DNA from: Bradyrhizobium arachidis
Lineage (GTDB): Bacteria > Pseudomonadota > Alphaproteobacteria > Rhizobiales > Xanthobacteraceae
Assembly: GCF_015291705.1 (NCBI RefSeq)
Contig: NZ_CP030050.1
Span: forward strand, 1,302,001 to 1,366,000
Length of the DNA stretch: 64,000 nucleotides
Direction of reading: 5' to 3'
Part shown: positions 36,612 through 45,676 of the stretch, one piece after another
How positions within the stretch are numbered: the first letter of the stretch is position 1
How the letters are laid out: each line of letters begins with the position of its first letter
Program-made: the position numbers and the translations under genes
The notes under the pieces: model-generated
The model's input: only the letters and a program-made list of their open reading frames with translations
The model's database searches: none
Told to the model about the DNA's origin: nothing

Positions 36612-38773
36612 GCCTTCTTCCCCGCAGCCAGCAGTTTCCGATCGATGGGCAGGCGCCGTAGCGCCACGCCGGTTGCAGCGTAAATCGCGTTGCGCAGCGC
36701 CGGAGGTCCGGCATTAACGCCGGCCTCGCCGATGCCGCCCGGCGCCTCGCCGCTTTTCACGACGGTGACATCGATCTTCGGCGTCTCGTTGATGCGCATC
36801 ATGCGGTAGTCGTGGAAATTCGACTGCTGCACGCGGCCCTTGTCGATGGTGATCTCGCCATAGAGCGCGGCGGTGAGGCCGAAGATCAGGCCACCCTCGA
36901 TCTGCGCCTTCACCGTATCGGGGTTGACCGCGATGCCGGTGTCGACCACCGAGGTGACGCGGCGGAGCACGATCTCGCCGAAGTCGTCGATCTCCGCTTC
37001 GACCACGGACGCGATGAAGCTTGCGAATGACGGCTGCACGCAGACGCCGCGGCCAACGCGCGGCGGCAGCGGCTGACCCCAGCCGGATTTCTCGGCGACC
37101 TGGTTCAGCACCGCGAGCATGCGCGGGTTCTTCGTCAGCATGGATTTGCGGAACTCGATCGGGTCCTTGCCCGCCTTGCGCGCGAGCTCGTCCATCGCGC
37201 ATTCGACCGCGAACACGTTGTTGTTCGGGCCGACGCCGCGCCAGAAGCCGGTCGGCACCGACAGCGGCTCGGCGCGGACATATTCGACGTGGAAGTTGGC
37301 GAAGTCGTATGGCGCGTCCACCGCCGCGTCGATCGCGTCGATGTCGATGCCCTTCTGGAACGCCGGCGGCAGCCAGCGCGCCAGCACCGCGGAGCCGGCG
37401 ACCTTGTATTTCCACCCCGCAATCTTGCCGTCGACCAGCGATGCCGTGATCTGGTCGCGATAGACCGGACGATAGACGTCGTGCTGGATGTCCTCCTCGC
37501 GGGTCCATATCACCTTCACGGGATAGTCGACCTGCTTTGCAATTTTCACCGCCGCGACCACCATGTCCGGCTCGAGCTTGCGGCCAAAGCCGCCGCCGAG
37601 CAGATGCTGGTTGACGATCACCTTGTCGACCGGAACACCGGCGGCCTTCGCCGCCTCCGACTGCACGCGCGTCATGATCTGCGTGCCGGTCCAGATCTCG
37701 CAGGCATCCGGCCTGACGTGGACGGTGGCGTTGATCGGCTCCATCGACGCATGTGCCAGGAACGGCAGCTCGTAGGCCGCCTCGAACCTGTCGCCGCTGG
37801 CGAGCGCCCTGCCGATGTCGCCGGTGGATTTTGCGACGGCACCATCCTTCTCGCTGGCCTTGCGCAGGTCGTCCCAGACGTCCTTGGTGGTGATTTTCGC
37901 GTTCGGGCCTTCGTTCCACTCGATCTTGAGCGCTTCGAGACCTTTCTTGGCCGCCCACATGTGATCGCCGATGACGCCGACGGCGTCGTCGAGCACGACG
38001 ACCTTGCGCACGCCGGCGACTTTCATCGCGGCACTGTCATCGACCTTGCCGACCTTGCCGCCGAACACAGGGCAATTGGCGATTGCGGCGATCTTCATGC
38101 CGGGCAGGATCGCGTCGATGCCGTAGAGCGCCTTGCCGTTGACCTTGTCAGGCGTGTCGAGCCGCTTCAGCGGCTGGCCGATGAGGACAAAATCCTTGGG
38201 ATCCTTGATCGCGACGTCCTTCGGCGGTGTCTGGCCCTGGGCGGCGAGCGCCAGTTCGCCGTAGCCGAGCTTGCGGCCGCTTGCGGCATGCGCGACCTCG
38301 CCCTTCGACGCGGTGCAGCTTGCAGCGTCGACGCCCCACTGGGTGGCTGCGGCCTGCACCAGCATGGCGCGTGCGGTGGCGCCGGCCTTGCGCAGCGGCA
38401 GCCACCAGGCGCGGATCGAGTTGGAATTGCCGGTGACCTGCAGTCCGAAGGTCGGGTTGCCGTAGAGCTTGTCGTTGGGCGGGGCGTGCTGCACCTCGAC
38501 CTTGCTCCAGTCGGCATCCAGCTCTTCGGCGATCACGGCCGAGATCGACGTGTAGGTGCCCTGTCCCATCTCGACCTGCGGCATCATCAGCACGGTGCGG
38601 CCGGTCTCATCGATGCGGATGAAGGCGTTGGGCGCGAATTTGCCGTCCGTCACATCGCGTTGCACCGGCTCGTTGCCGGCGGCGCGCAGCGGCAGATGGA
38701 AGGCGAGCAGGAAGCCGGTGGCGAGGCCGCCGGTCAGGAGTGAGCGGCGGGAGACGCTATTGTGTGCATTCAT
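36608..38773 (-). CDS. Molybdopterin-binding subunit, isoquinoline-oxidoreductase/aldehyde-dehydrogenase type
   Basis: The 721-residue xanthine-dehydrogenase-family large subunit has a Tat signal (SRRSLLTGG), matching periplasmic members. Cofactor motifs are PQVEMGQGTYTSI, HLLGGGFGRKLEPD and the C-terminal GIGEAGVNAGPPALRNAIYA with the presumed catalytic glutamate. It oxidises an aldehyde or N-heterocycle with water as oxygen source. The start at 38773 has GAGG six bases upstream. It follows the 2Fe-2S gene by eight bases. No accessory insertase (XdhC-like) gene is in the window. Substrate unknown. Confidence 0.92.
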   Translation of the reverse strand: MNAHNSVSRRSLLTGGLATGFLLAFHLPLRAAGNEPVQRDVTDGKFAPNAFIRIDETGRTVLMMPQVEMGQGTYTSISAVIAEELDADWSKVEVQHAPPNDKLYGNPTFGLQVTGNSNSIRAWWLPLRKAGATARAMLVQAAATQWGVDAASCTASKGEVAHAASGRKLGYGELALAAQGQTPPKDVAIKDPKDFVLIGQPLKRLDTPDKVNGKALYGIDAILPGMKIAAIANCPVFGGKVGKVDDSAAMKVAGVRKVVVLDDAVGVIGDHMWAAKKGLEALKIEWNEGPNAKITTKDVWDDLRKASEKDGAVAKSTGDIGRALASGDRFEAAYELPFLAHASMEPINATVHVRPDACEIWTGTQIMTRVQSEAAKAAGVPVDKVIVNQHLLGGGFGRKLEPDMVVAAVKIAKQVDYPVKVIWTREEDIQHDVYRPVYRDQITASLVDGKIAGWKYKVAGSAVLARWLPPAFQKGIDIDAIDAAVDAPYDFANFHVEYVRAEPLSVPTGFWRGVGPNNNVFAVECAMDELARKAGKDPIEFRKSMLTKNPRMLAVLNQVAEKSGWGQPLPPRVGRGVCVQPSFASFIASVVEAEIDDFGEIVLRRVTSVVDTGIAVNPDTVKAQIEGGLIFGLTAALYGEITIDKGRVQQSNFHDYRMMRINETPKIDVTVVKSGEAPGGIGEAGVNAGPPALRNAIYAATGVALRRLPIDRKLLAAGKKA

Positions 38774-38781
38774 GGCGGACC

Positions 38782-39246
38782 TCAAGATTGCTTGCCGTTG
38801 GCGGCGTGCTTGATGGCCTCGCGGATGCGGACATAGGTGCCGCAGCGGCAGATGTTGCCGGCCATCGCCGCGTCGATGTCGGAATCATCAGGATTGGGCG
38901 TTGCCGCCAGCAGCGCGGCGGCGGCCATGATCTGGCCGGACTGGCAATAGCCGCACTGGATCACTTCGGCATCCAGCCAGGCCTTCTGCACCTTCGCACC
39001 CGCAGGCGTGTTGCCGACATGCTCGATGGTGGTGACGGCCCGGTTCGCGACCGCGCTGACGGGCAGCACGCAGGAGCGCACCGCCTTGCCGTCGACATGC
39101 ACCGTGCAGGCGCCGCATTGCGCGATACCGCAGCCGAACTTGGTGCCGGTCATCCCGAGAATGTCGCGCAGCACCCACAGCAAGGGCATTTCAGGTGGCG
39201 CGTCGAAGGATTTTTGTTCGCCGTTGATGGTGAGTGTCGTTGCCAT
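38782..39246 (-). CDS. (2Fe-2S) subunit of the molybdenum dehydrogenase
   Basis: This 154-residue small subunit carries two clusters. The plant-ferredoxin type is in [19 protein letters not shown] with a fourth cysteine in [10 protein letters not shown], and the second is in [10 protein letters not shown] plus [11 protein letters not shown]. It has no signal, as expected for export as a complex with the Tat-bearing large subunit. The start at 39246 is preferred (AAGGGG upstream); a start two codons earlier is equivalent. It is the first gene of the three-gene operon. Confidence 0.94.
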   Translation of the reverse strand: MATTLTINGEQKSFDAPPEMPLLWVLRDILGMTGTKFGCGIAQCGACTVHVDGKAVRSCVLPVSAVANRAVTTIEHVGNTPAGAKVQKAWLDAEVIQCGYCQSGQIMAAAALLAATPNPDDSDIDAAMAGNICRCGTYVRIREAIKHAANGKQS

Positions 39247-39295
39247 GTGCATCCCCTTGCTCGACGAGCGCTTACGGCGTCGGCGATTTGCGCGC

Positions 39296-39441
39296 GACCA
39301 TAATCATATCGATGCGAAACGAAGAAGCACCGACATTTCCGGCAATGCATATTTGCGCGAACGCAGCGCCCAGCCATGACGTTCACGAATTTGTGCGGCG
39401 ATCGCAGCACGCGTTCTGGGCTAATTGATATGATAATCGTC
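39296..39441. promoter_or_regulatory. Pair of inverted 18-base sites upstream of the molybdenum dehydrogenase operon
   Basis: GACCATAATCATATCGAT (39296-39313) and, on the other strand, GACGATTATCATATCAAT (39424-39441) match at 15 of 18 positions. They face each other about 110 bases apart in the otherwise gene-free 39247-39972 region. They are AT-rich against the local GC background. They may be regulator sites; no regulator gene adjoins. Confidence 0.4.
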
Positions 39442-39587
39442 ATGTTTTGACGCATTTTCGTCGCGCGCGCCGCCGATCGCCGCAGATCGTCGTGCGAATG
39501 CGCAAAATCATGCGATGTCGAAATTCGTGCGATTGGGAAAGGCAGGGGTGGCACCCCGATGAAATCAATCGCGACGGCTTGTTGTTG

Positions 39588-39810
39588 TGCCCTCTCCCCT
39601 TGCGGGAGAGGGCAGCGATGTCAGTAGACGCAGACTCACTCGGGTGAGGGGGCTGTCTCCGCGTATGATCCTCTCTTATTCCGAGGCAGCTTTGCGCGCT
39701 GATAGAGACCCCTCATCCGGCGCCATAGCCGAAGCTTCGCTTCGGCGTTCCCAAGAACGGCGGCCAGAGGCCGCCTATGCCACCTTCTCCCGCAAGGGGA
39801 GAAGGGAGAG
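39588..39810. repeat. Intergenic repeat family C, copy 3
   Basis: It opens with ccctctccccttgcgggaga and ggtgagggg and closes with cccctcatccggc ... ccttctcccgcaaggggaga, with an internal gccgaagcttcgcttcggc hairpin. Together with the sites at 39296-39441, it is all I see in the 726 bases between the 2Fe-2S and chemoreceptor genes. Confidence 0.7.
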
Positions 39811-39972
39811 GAGCGCATGGCAATTTCGGAATAATAGCATTATGCGCCTGTTTTGCCCGACGGGTCAAGCCGCGCCAGGCCCGCCGACTGCAAGCCGCTG
39901 ATTCCTCCCGCCCCGGCTACTGTGCATGGGGTTGTTTTCGAGGTTTTGATTCAAGGCCCCCAGCAGCGGTCG

Positions 39973-41397
39973 TCAGCCCTGCCGAAAACCCATCCGGAAT
40001 GCGCCCCAGTGCCTGCCGCGGATCACGATCGGCGAGGACAGGTCCTTCATCAGTACGAACTGCCCGCCGCCCATGTCGCGGCGATAGGTCTGCAGCAGGA
40101 AGGGTTTTGTGTTGGCCGCGACCTTCTTCACCGCGCGGTCGGTGAACAGGCGGCGGTTGCGGCAGTTGGCGTTATTCCAGACCGGGTCCTTGCCCTGCGG
40201 CAGGCGGTAGTTCGGATTGTGGGTCGGCAGGTACCCGCCCCTGGCCCAGGCGACGCAGAACACGATGCGGGGATCGGATTTCTGGATCGGGTCCTGGATC
40301 GCGGGCAGCACGCGGTCGGTGAAGTCGACATAGTGCGTCTTGTACTGCTTGGGATCGGTGCCGGGGATCTCCCGGTAGTTCTCGTCCATGAGCTGGTCGA
40401 GCGTGATCTCGCCGCGGTCGATCGCGGCCTCGAACTCGGCCGAGATGCGCTTGGCGGTCTCGACGACGACGCGGATCAGCGGCGCGTCCGAGGTCTCGAC
40501 GCCGCTGTCGGCGATCAGCGCGATCAGCGCTTCGGAGGTGTCGAGCAGCTTTGTCACGCGCTGGTCGGCGTTCTTGAGATCGCGCGAGGAGAGGTCGACG
40601 CCCTTGGCGAGCTCGTTGAGCTCGCTGATGACGGTGTCGCAATGCCCGAGATTGGAGGTCGCCGCGCGCGTGACGCTGTCGATCTCCGCTTCCACCGAGG
40701 CGAAGCCCTGCTGGACGCGCGAGATGATGCCGGAGATCTGCTGGGCGCCTTCGCCTGCGGTCTTCGCGCGCTGCGAGGCATCGCTGCTCTCGCCGATCAG
40801 GCCTTCGATCTGGCCGTCGAGGTCGCGCACGGTGTCGGAGATCTGATGCGTGGCCTGGCGGGTCGCTTCAGCGAGGTTCTTCACCTCGCTCGCGACCACC
40901 GCGAAGCCGCGGCCGGCATTGCCGGCGCGCGCCGCTTCGATGGTTGCGTTCAGCGCGAGCAGGTTGGTCTGCTTGGCGATCGCCTCGATCGAGCCGGACA
41001 CTTTTGCGACCTGCGCCAGCGCCGAGCCGACCGCGCTCAAACGAGCCTCGATACGTTCGACGGCTGCGACCAGCTCGGAGATGTGGCTGACGGCGGTGTC
41101 GACTGCGCTGCGCGACTGCGCGATCTCGCCGACCGCGGCCGACGTCGTCGACTGCACCGCCTGTGATGCGTTGGCTATGTCGTGATTGGCCGAGACCATC
41201 GTCTCCGCCGTCTTCTGGAGATGGTGGAACCGTTCCGACTGGTTGGCGACGCGGTTTGCGACTTCCTGGACGTTGCCGGCAATATCGGCGAGCTCGACGC
41301 CGAGGCCGCCGATGCGGTCGGCGAGCTGGTCGATCAGCCGTTCAGCCAGCGTCCGGTTGGAGCCGGTGTCCATAACTGCAAGTTGTGCGACGGACAT
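39973..41397 (-). CDS. Soluble methyl-accepting chemotaxis protein with C-terminal sensor domain
   Basis: The 474-residue protein has no membrane segment. The signalling hairpin is N-terminal, with its conserved tip at about residues 138-172 ([20 protein letters not shown], then [20 protein letters not shown]). The C-terminal 140 residues ([57 protein letters not shown]) look like a Cache-like ligand domain placed after the signalling module, the reverse of classical receptors. It is probably a cytoplasmic receptor. It lies 203 bases downstream of its paralogue. No che genes are nearby. Confidence 0.88.
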   Translation of the reverse strand: MSVAQLAVMDTGSNRTLAERLIDQLADRIGGLGVELADIAGNVQEVANRVANQSERFHHLQKTAETMVSANHDIANASQAVQSTTSAAVGEIAQSRSAVDTAVSHISELVAAVERIEARLSAVGSALAQVAKVSGSIEAIAKQTNLLALNATIEAARAGNAGRGFAVVASEVKNLAEATRQATHQISDTVRDLDGQIEGLIGESSDASQRAKTAGEGAQQISGIISRVQQGFASVEAEIDSVTRAATSNLGHCDTVISELNELAKGVDLSSRDLKNADQRVTKLLDTSEALIALIADSGVETSDAPLIRVVVETAKRISAEFEAAIDRGEITLDQLMDENYREIPGTDPKQYKTHYVDFTDRVLPAIQDPIQKSDPRIVFCVAWARGGYLPTHNPNYRLPQGKDPVWNNANCRNRRLFTDRAVKKVAANTKPFLLQTYRRDMGGGQFVLMKDLSSPIVIRGRHWGAFRMGFRQG

Positions 41398-41505
41398 GTC
41401 TTAAGGGTCCTCCAGTCGGAGCCGTACGCCGGCCCCCCGCGGCATTCCCATTCCAACTCCGACGTTAAAGGATGATTCGCGGCTGACGTCTTGCCTGAGC
41501 GTGCA

Positions 41506-41526
41506 CAAGGCGCAATTTGCGCCTTG
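41506..41526 (+). terminator. Palindrome followed by T run, facing plus
   Basis: A 21-base near-perfect palindrome (CAAGGCGCA ... TGCGCCTTG) is followed by GTTTTTTC on the plus strand. No plus-strand gene precedes it, so its function as a terminator is uncertain. It lies between the two minus-strand chemoreceptor genes. Confidence 0.35.
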
Positions 41527-41554
41527 GTTTTTCGCGCCCAGGTTTTTTGTGTGA

Positions 41555-41599
41555 GCATGGTCTCGTCGAAAAACCGCAGCCCACTTTTTCGGACCATGC
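41555..41599. repeat. Short rhizobial palindromic repeat family F, copy 2
   Basis: Arms GCATGGTC (41555-41562) and GACCATGC (41592-41599) enclose a core with CGAAAAAC and CACTTTTTCGG. It is related to the element at 3661-3715 and abuts the stop codon of the PilZ-containing chemoreceptor gene. Confidence 0.6.
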
Positions 41600-41600
41600 C

Positions 41601-43349
41601 CTAGAGCTTGTAGGCGGTGCGGAATCCACCCCAGTGCCGGCCCTGCACGCGGATCGGCACGTCGATCTCGCGCATCATGACGGTGTTCCCGTTGCCCATG
41701 TCGCGCGCATAGCTCTGGACCAGGTACGATCGCAGGTTGCGCGCGGCGGCGAGCCCCGCCGGATCGTTGAAGATCCGTCGGTTGCGGCTGTTGGCCGTGT
41801 TCCAGGCGATATCGCCCGGCCGCTGCGGATGCGAATAGATCTTGTTGTGCACGGGCAGGAAGCCGTTGCGGTCGACCATGGCGCAGAACGCCATGCGCGG
41901 GTCCTTGGCGAGGAAGGCCTCCTGGAACGGCGGCAGCGCGCGGTCGGCCCAGTCCAGATAGCGGGTGCGGTATTGCTGCGGATTGGTGCCGGCGATGTCC
42001 GCGTAATCGGTGTCGAAGAGATCGTCGACCTTGACCTCGCCGCGCGCAAGCGCCTGCTCGAAGATCTGGGTCAGCGCGTTGCCCGCTTCCATGGCGCGGG
42101 TGACGAACTCGGTGTTCTCCTCGTGGATCGACCAGAGCCTGTCCTCGATCTTCTCGGAGAGCTCGGCATTGGGGGCAATGAACTGCGCGCGGGCGCCGGC
42201 CTTGGACTGCTCGATCACGCGCAGGCGGCAGGCGCCGACGTCTTCGAGGCTGCCTTCGATCATCGTGTGCGGTGCCAGCCGCCCAGCGTCGGCGCCGCCG
42301 ATCAGCACGCCGTCCATCGCAATCTCGTAGACCGGCATCACGCCGCGCGACGTCTCGAATTTGAGATGGCAGGGCAGCCGCTCGGTCTTGCGGCGATCGT
42401 CGTGCTCGCTCTGGCGCAGCAGCACGGCGCAGCGCGATTTCAGCTTCTGCGCGAAGGTGGTGACCGCCTTGCCGGCGCTGGCGACGTTCTCGCCATGGGT
42501 CTCGGCGGCCTTGGTCGCGGCGTCGATCTCGGCTGCGCTCTCGCCGACCGAGATGATGAACTCCGAGGCGCTGGCGGCATTGCCGGAGACTTCGCTCGTT
42601 GTGGCGTTCTGCTCGGCGACCGCGCCGTTGACGGTGTCGAACACCGGGCGGATCGCCTCGATCGCCTGCGAGATCCGGTGCACGGCGTCGGCGGAGCCGG
42701 CGGCATCGCGCTGCAGCGCGTCGATCTTCTTCGAGATCTCTTCCGTGGCGCCTTGCGTCTGGACCGCGAGCGCCTTCACCTCGGTGGCGACGACCGCAAA
42801 GCCCTTGCCGGCCGCGCCCGCACGTGCGGCCTCGATGGTCGAGTTGAGCGCGAGCAGCGTCGTCTGCCGTGCGATCTGCGCGATCAGGTTGACGACGTTG
42901 CCGATCGCCGCGGAGGACTCGCGCAGGCGGTCGACATTGGCGCGGGCTTCCTGCGCCGCGGTGCTGGCCTCATCGGCGAGCTTGGCGGCCGCGCGGACCT
43001 GGGCGCCGATGCCTTGCGCGGATTGGGTGAATTTGTCGGCGGCATGAGCGAAGGTCGAGGCGGTCGACTGCGCGGCGTTGGTGCGGCCGGTGAGGGCGTC
43101 GGTGCGGTCGCGGATGTCGGCCAGCGTCGCGGCGGTCGCCTCAGCGCCGCCGGCCACCGAATTGGCGGCGCGCTCGAGCTGGCGAATCATCGCCCCGAGC
43201 TCGAGTTCCAGCAGTTCCAGGATTTCCCGGGCCGAATCGCCCTCAGCGGCCGGGGCGGGCTCGGAATGGGCCGTCGGCCGCACAGTCTGCGGGGCGACCG
43301 CAGGCGCAGCCGTATCCGGCAGACGCTTCCGAAATAGTCCGAACGCCAT
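41601..43349 (-). CDS. Soluble chemoreceptor with PilZ-like insert and C-terminal sensor domain
   Basis: The 582-residue protein lacks membrane helices. The signalling hairpin spans about 80-310 with its tip at about 155-190 ([34 protein letters not shown]). Residues about 318-400 resemble PilZ: the RxxxR arginines are present (RKTER), but the second motif reads EIAMDG, where D/NxSxxG is usual, so cyclic-di-GMP binding is doubtful. The C-terminus from about 440 shares the Cache-like domain of the downstream paralogue (MAFCAMVDRNGFLPVHNKIY, NSRNRRIFND, GRHWGGFRTAY). It may link second messenger or redox state to chemotaxis. Confidence 0.87.
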   Translation of the reverse strand: MAFGLFRKRLPDTAAPAVAPQTVRPTAHSEPAPAAEGDSAREILELLELELGAMIRQLERAANSVAGGAEATAATLADIRDRTDALTGRTNAAQSTASTFAHAADKFTQSAQGIGAQVRAAAKLADEASTAAQEARANVDRLRESSAAIGNVVNLIAQIARQTTLLALNSTIEAARAGAAGKGFAVVATEVKALAVQTQGATEEISKKIDALQRDAAGSADAVHRISQAIEAIRPVFDTVNGAVAEQNATTSEVSGNAASASEFIISVGESAAEIDAATKAAETHGENVASAGKAVTTFAQKLKSRCAVLLRQSEHDDRRKTERLPCHLKFETSRGVMPVYEIAMDGVLIGGADAGRLAPHTMIEGSLEDVGACRLRVIEQSKAGARAQFIAPNAELSEKIEDRLWSIHEENTEFVTRAMEAGNALTQIFEQALARGEVKVDDLFDTDYADIAGTNPQQYRTRYLDWADRALPPFQEAFLAKDPRMAFCAMVDRNGFLPVHNKIYSHPQRPGDIAWNTANSRNRRIFNDPAGLAAARNLRSYLVQSYARDMGNGNTVMMREIDVPIRVQGRHWGGFRTAYKL

Positions 43350-43554
43350 CGGGTTTCTCTTGTCGGGGAACGGTCAGGCGCTATTTTCGCAATCCGGAAT
43401 GAAATCAGGGTTAACGGTGCCTGACCTCTAGGCAGGGGGCCTTACGGTATTACCTTAAAGTCGTAGAGCCTCTTTCATTCCGGTGGGTGGAGGGCCTATA
43501 AGGCCGCGCTTCCCTAAGCTCACCTTGGCGCACGATTCCTTTACGAGACCACGC

Positions 43555-44301
43555 ATGGCCGGACATTCCCAATTCAAGAACATCATGCACCGCAAGGGGC
43601 GGCAGGATGCGCAGAAGTCGAAGCTGTTCGGTAAGCTGGCGCGGGAAATCACCGTCGCGGCCAAGCTCGGCACGCCCGACCCCGCCATGAACCCGCGCCT
43701 GCGCGCCGCCGTGATCGCCGCGCGCCAGGAGAACATGCCGAAGGACAATATCGAGCGCGCCATCAAGAAGGCGCTCGGCAGCGACGGCGAGAACTATGAC
43801 GAGATCCGCTACGAAGGTTATGGCCCGGGCGGCGTCGCCGTCATCGTCGAGGCGCTGACCGACAACCGCAATCGCGCCGCCTCCGACATCCGCTCCTTCT
43901 TCACCAAGTCGGGCGGCAATCTCGGCGAAACCGGCTCGGTTTCCTTCATGTTCGACCGCACCGGCATCATCGAATACGACCGCAGCGTCGCCGATGACGA
44001 TGCGGTGCTCGATGCCGCGATCGAGGCCGGTGCCGACGACGTCGTCTCCGGCGAAGGCGGCCACGAGATCTACGCCTCGACCGAGAGCTATCGCGACGTC
44101 GCCAAGGCGCTGGAGGCCAAGTTCGGCGAACCGCGCAAGGCCGCGCTGATCTGGAAGCCGCAGAACACGGTCGCCGTCGACGACGAGACCGGCGAGAAGC
44201 TGCTCAAGCTGATGGACCTGCTCAACGAGCACGACGACGTCCAGAACGTCTACGCCAATTTCGAGGTGTCGGACGCGCTGGTCGCGAAGATGGGCGGCTA
44301 G
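43555..44301 (+). CDS. yebC: YebC/PmpR-family protein
   Basis: The 248-residue protein begins [20 protein letters not shown] and contains [52 protein letters not shown] and [12 protein letters not shown], diagnostic of YebC. The family was annotated as transcriptional regulators and has been linked to relief of ribosome stalling at proline-rich stretches. The start at 43555 removes an atypical 24-residue extension. It is upstream of ruvCAB in the common proteobacterial order, here separated by 233 bases with a repeat. Confidence 0.96.
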   Translation: MAGHSQFKNIMHRKGRQDAQKSKLFGKLAREITVAAKLGTPDPAMNPRLRAAVIAARQENMPKDNIERAIKKALGSDGENYDEIRYEGYGPGGVAVIVEALTDNRNRAASDIRSFFTKSGGNLGETGSVSFMFDRTGIIEYDRSVADDDAVLDAAIEAGADDVVSGEGGHEIYASTESYRDVAKALEAKFGEPRKAALIWKPQNTVAVDDETGEKLLKLMDLLNEHDDVQNVYANFEVSDALVAKMGG

Positions 44302-44325
44302 GCCGTCCGGTAGCCTCATCCACCG

Positions 44326-44434
44326 CTGTCATCGCCCGCGAAGGCGGGCGATCCAGTATTCCAGAGGCGCCAGCGGATACGGAGAAGCCGCGGCGTGCTG
44401 GATACCCCGCCTTCGCGGGGTATGACGACGGAGT
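44326..44434. repeat. Intergenic repeat family B, copy 3
   Basis: gctgtcatcgcccgcgaagg ... gatccagtattccag ... gccgcggcgtgctggatacc ... gtatgacgacggag; same family as 19708 and 30939 with the central parts rearranged. It sits between yebC and ruvC. Confidence 0.7.
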
Positions 44435-44534
44435 ATGAAGTGGGCAGCCCTGCTCACCCGAGACATCCCACTTCCCCTGTTACTTCCGTTCTGTTTCTGT
44501 TTCCCCCATCGCAGCCAGCCGCTATCACTGGCCC

Positions 44535-45062
44535 ATGACCGCGCTCCCGATTCGTGGCCCCGTTCGCATCATCGGCATCGACCCCGGCCTGCGCCGCACC
44601 GGCTGGGGCGTGATCGAGGCTGAGGGCAACCGATTGATCTACGTCGCTTGCGGTTCGGTGGAGCCGCGGGACGATCTGCCGCTGTCGAGCCGGCTGCTCG
44701 CGATCCATGAAGGGCTTGCGGCCGTTCTGTCCGATCACAAGCCGATCGAAGCCGCGGTCGAGCAGACTTTTGTCAACAAGGACGGCGTTGCGACGCTGAA
44801 GCTCGGCCAGGCCCGCGGCGTCGCCATGCTGGCGCCTGCAATGTTCGGCATCTCTGTCGCCGAATATGCGCCGAACCAGGTCAAGAAGACCGTGGTCGGC
44901 GCCGGCCACGCCGACAAGCAACAGATCGCGATGATGCTGAAGATATTGCTGCCGAAAGCCGAGCCGCCGTCCGCGGACGCTGCCGACGCGCTCGCCATCG
45001 CCATCACTCACGCTCACCACCGCCAAAGCACGGCGCTCCGGCTAAAGGTGGCGGGACTATGA
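44535..45062 (+). CDS. ruvC: Holliday junction endonuclease RuvC
   Basis: This 175-residue RNase H-fold resolvase has the four catalytic acids D16 ([14 protein letters not shown]), E76 (AAVEQTFVN), and D148 and D151 ([12 protein letters not shown]). It cuts Holliday junctions together with RuvAB. It overlaps ruvA by four bases (ATGA), so the three genes are a tightly coupled operon. The start at 44535 is ATG with no strong ribosome site. Confidence 0.97.
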   Translation: MTALPIRGPVRIIGIDPGLRRTGWGVIEAEGNRLIYVACGSVEPRDDLPLSSRLLAIHEGLAAVLSDHKPIEAAVEQTFVNKDGVATLKLGQARGVAMLAPAMFGISVAEYAPNQVKKTVVGAGHADKQQIAMMLKILLPKAEPPSADAADALAIAITHAHHRQSTALRLKVAGL

Positions 45063-45676
45063 TCGGCAAGCTCAAGGGCCTGATCGATTCCTACGGCGAG
45101 GATTTTGTGATTCTCGACGTCGGCGGCGTCGGCTATCAGGTGCACTGTTCCTCCCGCACGTTGCAGCATCTGCCTTCGCCGGGTGAAGCGGCCGTGCTGT
45201 CGATCGAGACCTACGTCCGCGAAGATCAGATAAAGCTGTTCGGCTTCCGGACCGACCAGGAGCGCGAATGGTTTCGTCTGCTCCAGACCGTGCAGGGCGT
45301 CGGTGCCAAGGTCGCGCTCGCCGTGCTCGGCACGCTGCAGCCTTCCGATCTCGCCAACGCCATTGCGCTCCGCGACAAGGCCGCGGTGGCGCGCACGCCC
45401 GGCGTCGGCCCCAAGGTGGCCGAGCGTATCGTCACCGAATTGAAGGACAAGGCGCCGGCCTTCGCCAGTGTCGATCCGGCCGTGGTGCATCTCGCCGGCG
45501 CCGTCGACGATCAGCGCGCGCCGCGCCCCGTTGCAGATGCGATCTCCGCCCTGGTCAATCTCGGTTACGGCCAGCCGCAGGCCGCCGCGGCCATCGCATC
45601 GGCATCGCGCAGCGCGGGTGAAAGCGCCGAGACGGCGCAGCTCATCCGCCTCGGCCTGAAGGAGCTCTCGAAATGA
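45059..45676 (+). CDS. ruvA: Holliday junction DNA helicase subunit RuvA
   Basis: The 205-residue junction-binding subunit starts [20 protein letters not shown] and has the helix-hairpin-helix repeats [16 protein letters not shown] and [20 protein letters not shown], and a C-terminal three-helix domain ([18 protein letters not shown]) that contacts RuvB. It overlaps both ruvC and ruvB by four bases. Confidence 0.97.
   Translation: MIGKLKGLIDSYGEDFVILDVGGVGYQVHCSSRTLQHLPSPGEAAVLSIETYVREDQIKLFGFRTDQEREWFRLLQTVQGVGAKVALAVLGTLQPSDLANAIALRDKAAVARTPGVGPKVAERIVTELKDKAPAFASVDPAVVHLAGAVDDQRAPRPVADAISALVNLGYGQPQAAAAIASASRSAGESAETAQLIRLGLKELSK

Noticed and set aside
43483..43554. A 24-residue N-terminal extension of YebC
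   Set aside because: The extension is not part of the conserved family start MAGHSQF and includes the likely promoter/leader region.
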